Shown in pieces: positions 1-6,515 of a stretch of 10,743 nucleotides of DNA. Below the pieces are notes generated by a model. That model was not told the origin of the DNA, did not search any database, and was given only the letters and a program-made list of their open reading frames with translations. The stretch covers positions 1 to 10,743 of the forward strand of contig JAOQAL010000707.1 in NCBI GenBank assembly GCA_025963615.1. The letters are read 5' to 3'. The position numbers were made by a program, and so were the translations under genes. The DNA is from Chitinophagaceae bacterium. GTDB taxonomy: Bacteria; Bacteroidota; Bacteroidia; Chitinophagales; Chitinophagaceae. Numbering within the stretch: position 1 is the stretch's first letter; the number at the start of each line of letters is the position of its first letter.

Positions 1-2238
1 GCCGGCAGGATTACAAGGGTAACGATGGAATATAGCAATAGCGGCACGGTAAATAAAACAGCCGTAACAGGAACTAAGACAGGCCCACAACTGAAACGAA
101 CCTTTCCGCAAATTGAATCATTTACCAGAGTTATCAAATATCCGCGGTCCGTGGCTAACGGAATAAAAGTATTTAACGAAAAGAATCTGTTATATGCTGA
201 TGCGGATTTTTTTAACATTTTTTCTTTCGACATGCGCCGGGGCAACCCTGCTACCGTATTGGCATCACCTTATAAAATGGTATTAACTGAAAATACGGCT
301 AAGAAATATTTTGGGAGCACGGATCCGGTGGGCAAGACTCTCCGCATCAATGACCTTCAGGATTATGAAATAACCGGTATCGTGGCAGATCCGCCAATAA
401 ACTCACAGATACAGTTTGATATGGTGGTTTCATTTACCAGTTTAGGCGTATCAAAAACAGAAGAATGGTTCAGCGCTAATTATATCACGTATGTTTTACT
501 GCATGATGGAACACCGGTCAATAGTGTGGAGAAGCCAGTGAAGGATTACATGCTTCATGTAAACAAAGATGAGCTGCATTCCGAAGGCAGTAATTATCTT
601 ACCTACAACCTGGAACCTTTGTTGAGGGTACATCTTCATTCTGCGCTGGATGGTTTGGAACCTAATGGCAATATTACCTATATATATGTCCTGGGCATTG
701 TCGCCGTATTGATCTTGTTAATTGCCTGTGTTAATTACACCAATCTTGCCACAGCGCAATCCATTGGCAGAAGTACGGAAATTGGTGTGCGAAAGGTGCT
801 GGGTGCGGGTAGGTCGCAATTATTAAAACAGTTTCTGGGCGAATCATTTATACTTACATTATTCGCTTTGATGCTGGCAATTGCTGTTAGCCTGTTATTA
901 TTGCCCCTGTTCAATTCCGTTACCGGCAAAACATTTGCTGCTTCCCTGCTATTCAGGCCGGTTCCCCTTATATCTTTTTTGTTACTCGGTATTATTATAA
1001 GTTTTCTGGCGGGCGCCTATCCGGCCTTTATATTAAGTAATTCAGGACTGGTAAACATTTTGAAATCGGGAGTTCGTGTTTCTTCTTCTAGTGGTGGTTT
1101 AAGAAAATCATTGATTGTTTTCCAATTTGTTATTTCTGTTTTCCTGGTTATCGCCACGATCATTGTAATAAAACAGGTATCCTTCATACAACATAAAGAA
1201 TTGGGTTACGACCGGGAACAGGTGGTAGTCTTACCGGTCGATTATAAAATGCACTCAATTTATGATCCTTTAAAAAAAGCGATGGCATTAAATCCAGGTG
1301 TTTTAAGTGTAACGGGCGCCTATGAAGACCCCACCTTTATCGAATGGGGCGATGGAGTTACCGCGGATGATGGAAAAGGGAAAAAAGAGTTATCCGTTAC
1401 AGCAATTCCTGTCGATATAGATTTTATGAAAACAATGGGTATGCATCTTGTGGCAGGTCGGGATTTTAATAATAATGACTTTTTGCCGGAGGACACGACT
1501 AATGATTATAAAAACTACCGGAGCTCATTTATATTAAACGAAAAAGCAGCAAGGGATCTTGGATGGACACCTGAAGAAGCTATTGGAAAAACAATCCAGC
1601 GGGGCGGTCCCGGCGTAATTACCGGTGTAGTGAAAGATTTTAATTTTGAATCATTACACAGTCCGATCGGGCCACTGGTAATTTTTCTGGATACCAGCCT
1701 GGTCAGACAGTTATTTGTAAAAGTGAAGGGCCAAAATATAGCCGGCACGTTATCGTCCCTGGAAAGAACCTGGAAAGATAGAATAGCCTATCGTCCTTTT
1801 GATTATCATTTCCTTGATGAAGATTTTAATAAACTATACCAGGCAGAGCAGCGGACAGCCAATCTGTTTGCCTTATTTTCCGGGTTGGCGATTGCATTGG
1901 CCTGTTTGGGGTTATTCGCCCTGGCGGCATTTACGACCGTGCAGCGCACAAAAGAAATCGGCATCCGGAAAATATTGGGGGCCAATGTGACAAATATCAC
2001 GGTATTGATTGCAAGACAATTCATACTGCTTGTTTTGATCGGCATCTTAATAGCCTCTCCGCTGGCATGGTGGGCTGGCAAAACATGGCTGCAGGATTTT
2101 GCCTACCGCATTAATATCAGTGGGTGGATTTTTATAACAGCGGGTTTGCTCGCTATCGTTATTGCGTTGGTAACGGTTAGTTACCATGCTGTCAGGGCTT
2201 CGCTGGTAAACCCGGTGAAGTCATTGAGAACAGAATAG
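1..2238 (+). CDS. MacB/FtsX-type ABC transporter permease (5' partial)
   Basis: Membrane subunit of a MacB-like (type VII) ABC transporter, predicted in the inner membrane and powered by a separate ATPase. The frame is open from base 1, so the first ATG at 25 is not the true start. The opening residues (AGRITRVTMEY) align with residues 54-64 of the permease at 3675, so about 53 N-terminal residues with TM1 are missing. Counting from the ATG at 25: first periplasmic (MacB_PCD-like) domain to about 215; TM segments near 217-240, 274-298 and 312-338; TM 361-386; second periplasmic domain 387-612; TM 613-638, 665-686 and 701-723. The two coupling-helix motifs are TEIGVRKVLGAG (251-262) and TKEIGIRKILGA (642-653), and the tail is NPVKSLRTE. 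No nucleotide-binding domain is present. Family certain, substrate unknown. A TTTGAAG repeat follows the stop directly. Confidence 0.95.
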   Translation, partial: AGRITRVTMEYSNSGTVNKTAVTGTKTGPQLKRTFPQIESFTRVIKYPRSVANGIKVFNEKNLLYADADFFNIFSFDMRRGNPATVLASPYKMVLTENTAKKYFGSTDPVGKTLRINDLQDYEITGIVADPPINSQIQFDMVVSFTSLGVSKTEEWFSANYITYVLLHDGTPVNSVEKPVKDYMLHVNKDELHSEGSNYLTYNLEPLLRVHLHSALDGLEPNGNITYIYVLGIVAVLILLIACVNYTNLATAQSIGRSTEIGVRKVLGAGRSQLLKQFLGESFILTLFALMLAIAVSLLLLPLFNSVTGKTFAASLLFRPVPLISFLLLGIIISFLAGAYPAFILSNSGLVNILKSGVRVSSSSGGLRKSLIVFQFVISVFLVIATIIVIKQVSFIQHKELGYDREQVVVLPVDYKMHSIYDPLKKAMALNPGVLSVTGAYEDPTFIEWGDGVTADDGKGKKELSVTAIPVDIDFMKTMGMHLVAGRDFNNNDFLPEDTTNDYKNYRSSFILNEKAARDLGWTPEEAIGKTIQRGGPGVITGVVKDFNFESLHSPIGPLVIFLDTSLVRQLFVKVKGQNIAGTLSSLERTWKDRIAYRPFDYHFLDEDFNKLYQAEQRTANLFALFSGLAIALACLGLFALAAFTTVQRTKEIGIRKILGANVTNITVLIARQFILLVLIGILIASPLAWWAGKTWLQDFAYRINISGWIFITAGLLAIVIALVTVSYHAVRASLVNPVKSLRTE

Positions 2239-2280
2239 TTTGAAGTTTTTAGTTTGAAGTTTGAAGTTTGTAGTTTCGTG
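2239..2280. repeat. Six-unit 7-bp tandem repeat (TTTGAAG type)
   Basis: Immediately after the TAG stop of the first permease the sequence runs in phase as seven-base units: TTTGAAG, TTTTTAG, TTTGAAG, TTTGAAG, TTTGTAG, TTTCGTG. Three units are exact and the others differ at one to three bases, so the tract decays toward its 3' end. A shortened relative follows the permease that ends at 6071. The tract has no inverted symmetry, so it is not an obvious terminator. It may be a slippage-prone simple repeat. The unit and its period are plain in the sequence; any function is unknown. Confidence 0.8.
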
Positions 2281-2371
2281 CTTTTCGAAAATTCTTTATT
2301 CATTTGTATATTTCAAAAGCGATGAGTATTTAATCGGGACAACAACTTAAGAGAAGGAGTTTCAGGAATAG

Positions 2372-2434
2372 ATGGATGAAGCCCGTTATGAAAAATTGCA
2401 TCGTAAATTTTTTTTACTGAATTTTATACCATAG
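2372..2434 (+). CDS. Possible 20-codon upstream ORF before the hydrolase gene
   Basis: A short ORF (MDEARYEKLH... ending ...LNFIP) starts at ATG 2372 and stops at TAG 2432-2434, ten bases before the hydrolase start and in a different frame. A purine-rich AGAAGGAG lies at 2352-2359, 12 nt before the ATG. That is a good Shine-Dalgarno match, and none is seen ahead of the large genes here. It could be a leader peptide or simply chance, since a 20-codon ORF is common by chance in AT-rich spacer. I recognise no homolog. Confidence 0.18.
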   Translation: MDEARYEKLHRKFFLLNFIP

Positions 2435-2444
2435 AAAACACAAA

Positions 2445-3440
2445 ATGATAAAATCTGGCTTAAAGAAAACAGGATTACTTGTTGTAAGCTTTTTTATAAT
2501 TACTTTAATAAAAGCTCAACAGACTGCACAGAAATTTATACAGGAAACTCAGTATCTTTTATATCTTCCGGAGGGATATGGAACTGATACAACCCTGCGC
2601 TGGCCGTTGATGATTTTCCTGCATGGTTCTGGTGAAAGCGGTGTTGACCTGGAAAAAGTAAAAGCACATGGTCCCCCCAAATTGATTGAAGCCGGGAAAA
2701 AATTTCCTTTTATTGTTGTATCACCCCAGGCCCCGCCGCAAACCGGGTGGAAATCGGAAGTATTAAAAGGGATGCTGGATGATGTAAAGAAAAAATACAG
2801 GGTAGATAATGACCGGGTTTATCTTACCGGCCTTAGCATGGGCGGCTTCGGTACATGGGATCTTTCGGAAAAATATCCGGATGAATTTGCTGCGATTGCT
2901 CCTATCTGTGGCGGTGGGGATGCAGAGAAAGTTTGGAAACTCCGTCATATGCCGGTATGGTGTTTTCATGGAGCGAAAGATGATGTGGTACCGCCTGCTG
3001 CTTCGCAGGCAATGGTAGATGCATTACGGAAATATAATCCGGATGTCAGGTTTACTCTTTATCCTGAAGCCAACCATAATAGTTGGGAAGTAACTTATAA
3101 TAATGATAGTTTGTACAACTGGTTTCTTTCACAAAAAAAATTCCGGTACAAGCAGGCGGTCGTACAACAGAAAGTGCTCAAAGAATATGAAGGCCGTTAT
3201 ACCAATGCAAAAAGAGATACTATGACGATTGTATTGGAAAATGAAAAACTAATCGCCAAACCCGGAAAAAATACCATCGAATTAAAACCTTCTTCTGATA
3301 CCACTTTCTTTTGGGACCCGAATTCTGTTAATGAAGTTCAATTTTTACGGGGCAAAAACGGAACAGTGAACGGCCTCACGATTCTCACAGATGAAAGAGA
3401 GAGTGCGAAAAAGATTTTGATCAGCAAGAAAAGCAAATAA
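2445..3440 (+). CDS. Secreted alpha/beta-hydrolase (esterase/peptidase-like) with C-terminal DUF3471-like domain
   Basis: Predicted serine hydrolase of the dienelactone-hydrolase / prolyl-oligopeptidase-like esterase group, 331 aa, probably periplasmic or exported. Residues 1-24 form a signal peptide (KK, then a hydrophobic stretch, then IKA before QQ), with no lipobox cysteine. The hydrolase domain spans about 30-230. It has an oxyanion-type HGSG (60-63), the nucleophile elbow GLSMGG with Ser131, a probable catalytic Asp179 in HGAKDDVVP, and His211 in PEANH. All three catalytic residues are therefore present. Residues about 245-315 (YEGRYTN..., then LIAKPGKN..., then FLRGKNGTVNGLTI) resemble DUF3471, a beta-rich domain often attached to serine hydrolases and beta-lactamase-like enzymes. 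The start at 2445 is chosen because it opens the signal peptide. The gene sits 206 bp after one permease and 234 bp before the next, so it is likely its own transcription unit. The substrate is not predictable; ester cleavage is more likely than peptide cleavage given the small size. Confidence 0.88.
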   Translation: MIKSGLKKTGLLVVSFFIITLIKAQQTAQKFIQETQYLLYLPEGYGTDTTLRWPLMIFLHGSGESGVDLEKVKAHGPPKLIEAGKKFPFIVVSPQAPPQTGWKSEVLKGMLDDVKKKYRVDNDRVYLTGLSMGGFGTWDLSEKYPDEFAAIAPICGGGDAEKVWKLRHMPVWCFHGAKDDVVPPAASQAMVDALRKYNPDVRFTLYPEANHNSWEVTYNNDSLYNWFLSQKKFRYKQAVVQQKVLKEYEGRYTNAKRDTMTIVLENEKLIAKPGKNTIELKPSSDTTFFWDPNSVNEVQFLRGKNGTVNGLTILTDERESAKKILISKKSK

Positions 3441-3494
3441 AGCCCACGCTTTTTCTATATTCTTCTTAATCCGGGATGTTTTCCGGGTTGCAAC

Positions 3495-3510
3495 TGTCCG
3501 ATTCCGTACA
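3495..3510. promoter_or_regulatory. Palindromic operator 1 (probable activator site)
   Basis: TGTCCG-ATTC-CGTACA is an inverted repeat of the form TGTnCG-N4-CGnACA. Its centre lies about 106 bp upstream of the transcription start predicted from the sigma-54-type element at 3583-3599. The size, symmetry and distance suit an upstream activating site for a dimeric NtrC-type enhancer-binding protein. The symmetry is seen in the sequence; the role is inferred. Confidence 0.5.
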
Positions 3511-3515
3511 CTCTA

Positions 3516-3531
3516 CGTTCACTTTCGTACA
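3516..3531. promoter_or_regulatory. Palindromic operator 2 (probable activator site)
   Basis: CGTTCA-CTTT-CGTACA matches the TGTnCG-N4-CGnACA pattern of the preceding site at 10 of its 12 defined positions, with an identical right half. It begins exactly 21 bp after the first site, about two helical turns, so two bound dimers would lie on the same DNA face. Its centre is about 85 bp upstream of the predicted start. It is weaker than site 1 in its left half. Confidence 0.45.
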
Positions 3532-3582
3532 CAAATAGGGTTGAAATCTTTCGTAGTCGTTGAGAGGCAGTCAGTTCCGCAC

Positions 3583-3599
3583 TGGCACGGGGGTTGGAA
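3583..3599 (+). promoter_or_regulatory. Sigma-54-type -24/-12 promoter for the permease at 3675
   Basis: TGGCACGGGGGTTGGAA matches the sigma-54 (RpoN) consensus TGGCACG-N4-TTGCW. The -24 block is perfect, the spacing between the key dinucleotides is the required 10 bases, and the -12 block reads TTGG where TTGC is usual. Transcription would start near 3608-3610, leaving a 5' UTR of about 65 nt before the ATG at 3675. The single -12 mismatch at an important base lowers confidence. The two upstream palindromes at typical enhancer distance raise it. Confidence 0.55.
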
Positions 3600-3674
3600 A
3601 CAATAGTGGGAATTATAGTCGCCGAATTGTCTCCAGCTGGCAGCAGGCAAATTAAAAACCGAAAAAACCCTGTC

Positions 3675-6071
3675 ATGATCAAGAATTATTTCAAAACCGC
3701 ATTCAGAAACCTGCGTAGAAATAAGGTTTACTCGTTTATTAATATCGCCGGATTAAGCCTCGGCCTGGCCTGCGCCATGCTTATCATATTGTACGTAAAA
3801 GATGAAGTGAGCTATGACCGCTTTCATAAAGACGTGAGCCAGATTTACCGCATTGGTATGAAAAGGATCAAACCTGATGGAAGTGTTGATGGCATTGGCG
3901 GTTATACCGGTTATTTCCAGGGCCCCCGGTTTACTGCAGCCATTCCTGAAATAAAAGCATTTGTACGTATACAAAGCAATCAAAAAGATATTAAGACCGG
4001 CACTGAAATTAAATCCCAGGAGATGCTTGCGGTAGATTCTAATTTCTTTTCGGTTTTTTCTTTTCCGTTGGTAAGCGGCAATGCAAAAACAGCGTTGCTG
4101 GGAACTAATTCGCTGGTCCTCTCAGAGGAGATGGCAAAGAAACAATTTGGCACCACGAATGCTGTAGGAAAAACCATCCTGGTCAAGGAAGAAGATAAAT
4201 TCGTGCCGTATGTGGTAACGGGTGTTGCAAAAAAATGCCCGCAAAATTCTTCTATTAAATTCGATGTTTTATTCCCGTTCAAAGTATCCAGGGAAGATGA
4301 ATCGAATAATGAAAACTGGTTCAACTTCTTCCTGAATACTGTAGTGGTGCTGAACCCCGGCTTTGATATAAAGACGGTGGAAGCTAAAATGAAAAAAGTA
4401 TACGAGGCGGACGCAAAAGAATCCATAAAAATGGTTGCAGAAAAATATGGGGACGTTGCGACCACAATATATAGCCTGCAGCCTTTTACAGATATGCATC
4501 TGAGCAAAGATTACCGGGCGGATAATGGACTTAGCGATGCGAGCAATCCGGCATTTTCCTATATCCTTTCCGGTATCGCCCTTTTTGTTCTATTGATTGC
4601 CTGTATCAATTTTGTAAATCTGACGGTGGCCCGTTCAATAAAACGGGCTAAGGAAATAGGCATACGCAAAGTAATTGGGGGAGACCGGAAACAATTAATG
4701 ATGCAGTTCCTGGGCGAATCATTTATTTTATGTTTTATTTCCTTTGTTTTGGCCGCCTTCTTAGTGCTGCTGGTACTGCCTGTTTTTAACACCCTTTCCA
4801 ACAAAACCCTCGCCATTTCCTACTTATTTGATGTAAAATTGGTAGCGGGGTATTTTGTACTCTTTCTTATAACAGGTCTCCTGGCTGGCTTTTACCCGGC
4901 GCTGGTATTATCTTCTTATAATCCGGTGCAAACCCTGTACAGCCGGTTTACGCTGGCAGGAAAAAATTATCTGCAGAAATCTCTGGTCGTATTACAGTTT
5001 GCACTGGCATCGTTTTTAATTATCGCGACGCTCACCATTTTTAATCAATTCAATTTTTTGACCAACGAAAAACTTGGTTATGATGATAGTAACCTGGTGG
5101 TAGTGAATCGTTGGGGGCTCAAACGCAGTGAAGCCAAAACATTCAGAGAAGAATTGATGAAGAACCCGGGAATTATGGATGTGGCGCTTAAAAACGGAGG
5201 TGGCTGGGGTACCGTTGCAAAAATAAATGGAGAAACACAGATCCCATTCGCATTTGAAACGGTGAATGACACGTATTTGCCACTATTAAAAATACCCGTC
5301 GTAAAAGGAAGGAACTTTTCAGCCAGTTATCCATCGGATTCAACCCATGCTGTTTTGGTGAATGAATCCTTTGTAAAAAAAGCAGGCTGGAAGGAACCGA
5401 TCGGCCAGGAGGTGAATTTCTGGTACAATGCAGGTGAAAAATATACTGTGATCGGGGTCGTAAAGGATTATCATTATGAGTCATTAACCAAAGAAATAAG
5501 CCCGCAATTATTTACCATGAAGCCTGGAAATGATTACGGGAAGGTATTGATAAAAATAAAACCCAATAGTGAAACAGCCAGCCTTCAGCATATCGCGAAG
5601 ATTTTTAAAAAAATGTTCCCGATAAGTCCTTATTCATACGAATTCAAAGATCTGGAAAATCTTAAAAATTATGAATCCGAAGAAAAATGGAAGCAGATCA
5701 TGCTGTTCAGCGCGATCCTGACGATTTTCATTTCCTGTATCGGGTTATTCGGTTTATCAGTTTTATCGGCAGAAAAAAGAACCAAAGAAATTGGTATCCG
5801 GAAGGTATTGGGCGCCTCCGTGAATGGTGTAGTTACTATCTTATCAAAAGACTTTCTGAAACTGGTAGTGATTTCTTTATTGGTTGCCATACCCCTTTCA
5901 TGGTTAGCTGCTAATAGATGGCTGGAGAATTATCCGTACCGCATAACATTAAGCTGGTGGATGTTTGCCGCAGCCGGGTTGCTGGTCGTGCTGGTGGCCC
6001 TTGCAACCGTAAGTTTCCAGGCGGTAAGGGCGGCTATGGCCCACCCCGTAAAGAGTTTGCGGACGGAGTAG
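3675..6071 (+). CDS. MacB/FtsX-type ABC transporter permease (798 aa)
   Basis: Complete inner-membrane permease, a fused pair of MacB-like halves. TM1 about 21-41 is preceded by a positively charged N-terminus (MIKNYFKTAFRNLRRNK) and followed by the family box SYDRFHKD (46-53). The first periplasmic domain runs to about 290. TM segments lie near 293-317, 346-372 and 388-414; TM5 at 433-458; the second periplasmic domain at 459-674; then TMs 675-699, 728-747 and 761-785. Coupling-helix motifs are AKEIGIRKVIGG (325-336) and TKEIGIRKVLGA (703-714). The tail HPVKSLRTE should be cytoplasmic. The ATG at 3675 is preferred over an in-frame TTG at 3594: it gives the standard N-terminus, and the TTG lies inside the -12 promoter element. 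The ribosome-binding region is A-rich without a Shine-Dalgarno match. The ATPase partner and substrate are not encoded nearby. Confidence 0.95.
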   Translation: MIKNYFKTAFRNLRRNKVYSFINIAGLSLGLACAMLIILYVKDEVSYDRFHKDVSQIYRIGMKRIKPDGSVDGIGGYTGYFQGPRFTAAIPEIKAFVRIQSNQKDIKTGTEIKSQEMLAVDSNFFSVFSFPLVSGNAKTALLGTNSLVLSEEMAKKQFGTTNAVGKTILVKEEDKFVPYVVTGVAKKCPQNSSIKFDVLFPFKVSREDESNNENWFNFFLNTVVVLNPGFDIKTVEAKMKKVYEADAKESIKMVAEKYGDVATTIYSLQPFTDMHLSKDYRADNGLSDASNPAFSYILSGIALFVLLIACINFVNLTVARSIKRAKEIGIRKVIGGDRKQLMMQFLGESFILCFISFVLAAFLVLLVLPVFNTLSNKTLAISYLFDVKLVAGYFVLFLITGLLAGFYPALVLSSYNPVQTLYSRFTLAGKNYLQKSLVVLQFALASFLIIATLTIFNQFNFLTNEKLGYDDSNLVVVNRWGLKRSEAKTFREELMKNPGIMDVALKNGGGWGTVAKINGETQIPFAFETVNDTYLPLLKIPVVKGRNFSASYPSDSTHAVLVNESFVKKAGWKEPIGQEVNFWYNAGEKYTVIGVVKDYHYESLTKEISPQLFTMKPGNDYGKVLIKIKPNSETASLQHIAKIFKKMFPISPYSYEFKDLENLKNYESEEKWKQIMLFSAILTIFISCIGLFGLSVLSAEKRTKEIGIRKVLGASVNGVVTILSKDFLKLVVISLLVAIPLSWLAANRWLENYPYRITLSWWMFAAAGLLVVLVALATVSFQAVRAAMAHPVKSLRTE

Positions 6072-6075
6072 AGCG

Positions 6076-6115
6076 TTTGAAGTTTTGTTTCATGTTTTGG
6101 AAAAATTCGTTAATT
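6076..6115. repeat. Degenerate copy of the 3' flank found after the first permease
   Basis: Five bases after the stop codon comes TTTGAAG, then TTTTG, then TTTCATG and a segment reading TTTTGGAAAAATTCGTTA. The same order occurs at 2260-2301 (TTTGAAG, TTTGTAG, TTTCGTG, then CTTTTCGAAAATTCTTTA). Over 6087-6115 against 2273-2301, 21 of 29 positions match without gaps by hand alignment. Either the permease genes were duplicated together with their 3' flank, or both carry the same intergenic repeat. Confidence 0.5.
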
Positions 6116-6412
6116 GATGGTGAATACCTGATTTGAGTGTTGAATATTTTATTCAGCAAACGGGCTATCTGGACAGCGGCAATAAGTTAAATAAAGAACC
6201 GGAAAGGGGTAACAACATAAAACTTAAAACGTCTTACTTATAACAAAACAGACATGAATGCACCGAAACGAATGGCTTCTGCAAAACAAAAGGACTACCC
6301 TGAAATAGAAAAAACAGCCAGGGTTAATTTCTTACCCCCGGTTCAAATCAACCTTGGGGAAAAAAAATTTAACGGCAAGGGGTATGATTATAAAACATTG
6401 TTTTCGTTGCAT

Positions 6413-6450
6413 GCCTTTGCCAAAGGCTATGGTCGCCGGAGACCGGCAGG
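6413..6450. repeat. Cluster of small palindromes (REP-like)
   Basis: GCCTTTGCCAAAGGC (6413-6427) is a perfect 7-bp inverted repeat around one base. It is followed closely by GCCGGAGACCGGC (6435-6447), a 5-bp stem with a three-base loop that also sits inside an imperfect 14-bp palindrome at 6431-6444, and then by GGCAGGCAGG (6445-6454). The segment is more GC-rich than the sequence on either side. The density of symmetry suggests an intergenic palindromic repeat. No T-run follows, so a terminator is unlikely. Copy number cannot be judged from one window. Confidence 0.4.
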
Positions 6451-6515
6451 CAGGGGTGGGATGTTGATTCATAAAAAATGTCCAACTAAAGCTGGTAACA
6501 TATAACTTTCGAAAC

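Larger units (their letters stand above)
6072..6515. other. 444-bp gap between permeases, no convincing gene
   Basis: The gap starts with a TTTGAAG-containing flank related to the one after the first permease and later carries a cluster of small palindromes (6413-6450). An open frame from ATG 6254 to the stop at 6503-6505 (83 codons) has no recognisable domain, signal peptide or family resemblance, and it runs straight through the palindromes. I regard it as unlikely to be a gene. A weak hairpin, CCCC-GGTT paired with AACC and GGGG across a TT bulge (6336-6359), is also present; it is followed by A residues, not T, so it is not a terminator on the plus strand. I saw no clear promoter. Confidence 0.5.

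Noticed and set aside
3427..3456. AGAAAAGC / GCTTTTTCT inverted repeat as a terminator of the hydrolase gene
   Set aside because: The stem is short, A/T rich and needs a bulge, it overlaps the stop codon, and no clean T-run follows.
3594..3674. N-terminal extension of the second permease from an in-frame TTG
   Set aside because: The 27 extra residues do not resemble the family N-terminus, the TTG lies inside the probable -12 promoter element, and ATG 3675 gives the standard MIKNYFKTAFRN start.
3980..4507. 175-codon minus-strand ORF inside the second permease
   Set aside because: It lies wholly within a confidently identified coding gene on the other strand and has no family features; it is a shadow of that frame.
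6335..6359. GGTTCAAATC resembling a tRNA T-loop
   Set aside because: The flanking bases do not form a five-pair T-stem and no acceptor, D or anticodon arm can be placed around it.
6254..6505. 83-codon ORF in the spacer before the third permease
   Set aside because: No domain, signal or familiar sequence is visible, its 3' half is made of palindromes and a GGCAGG run, and a frame of this length can occur by chance.
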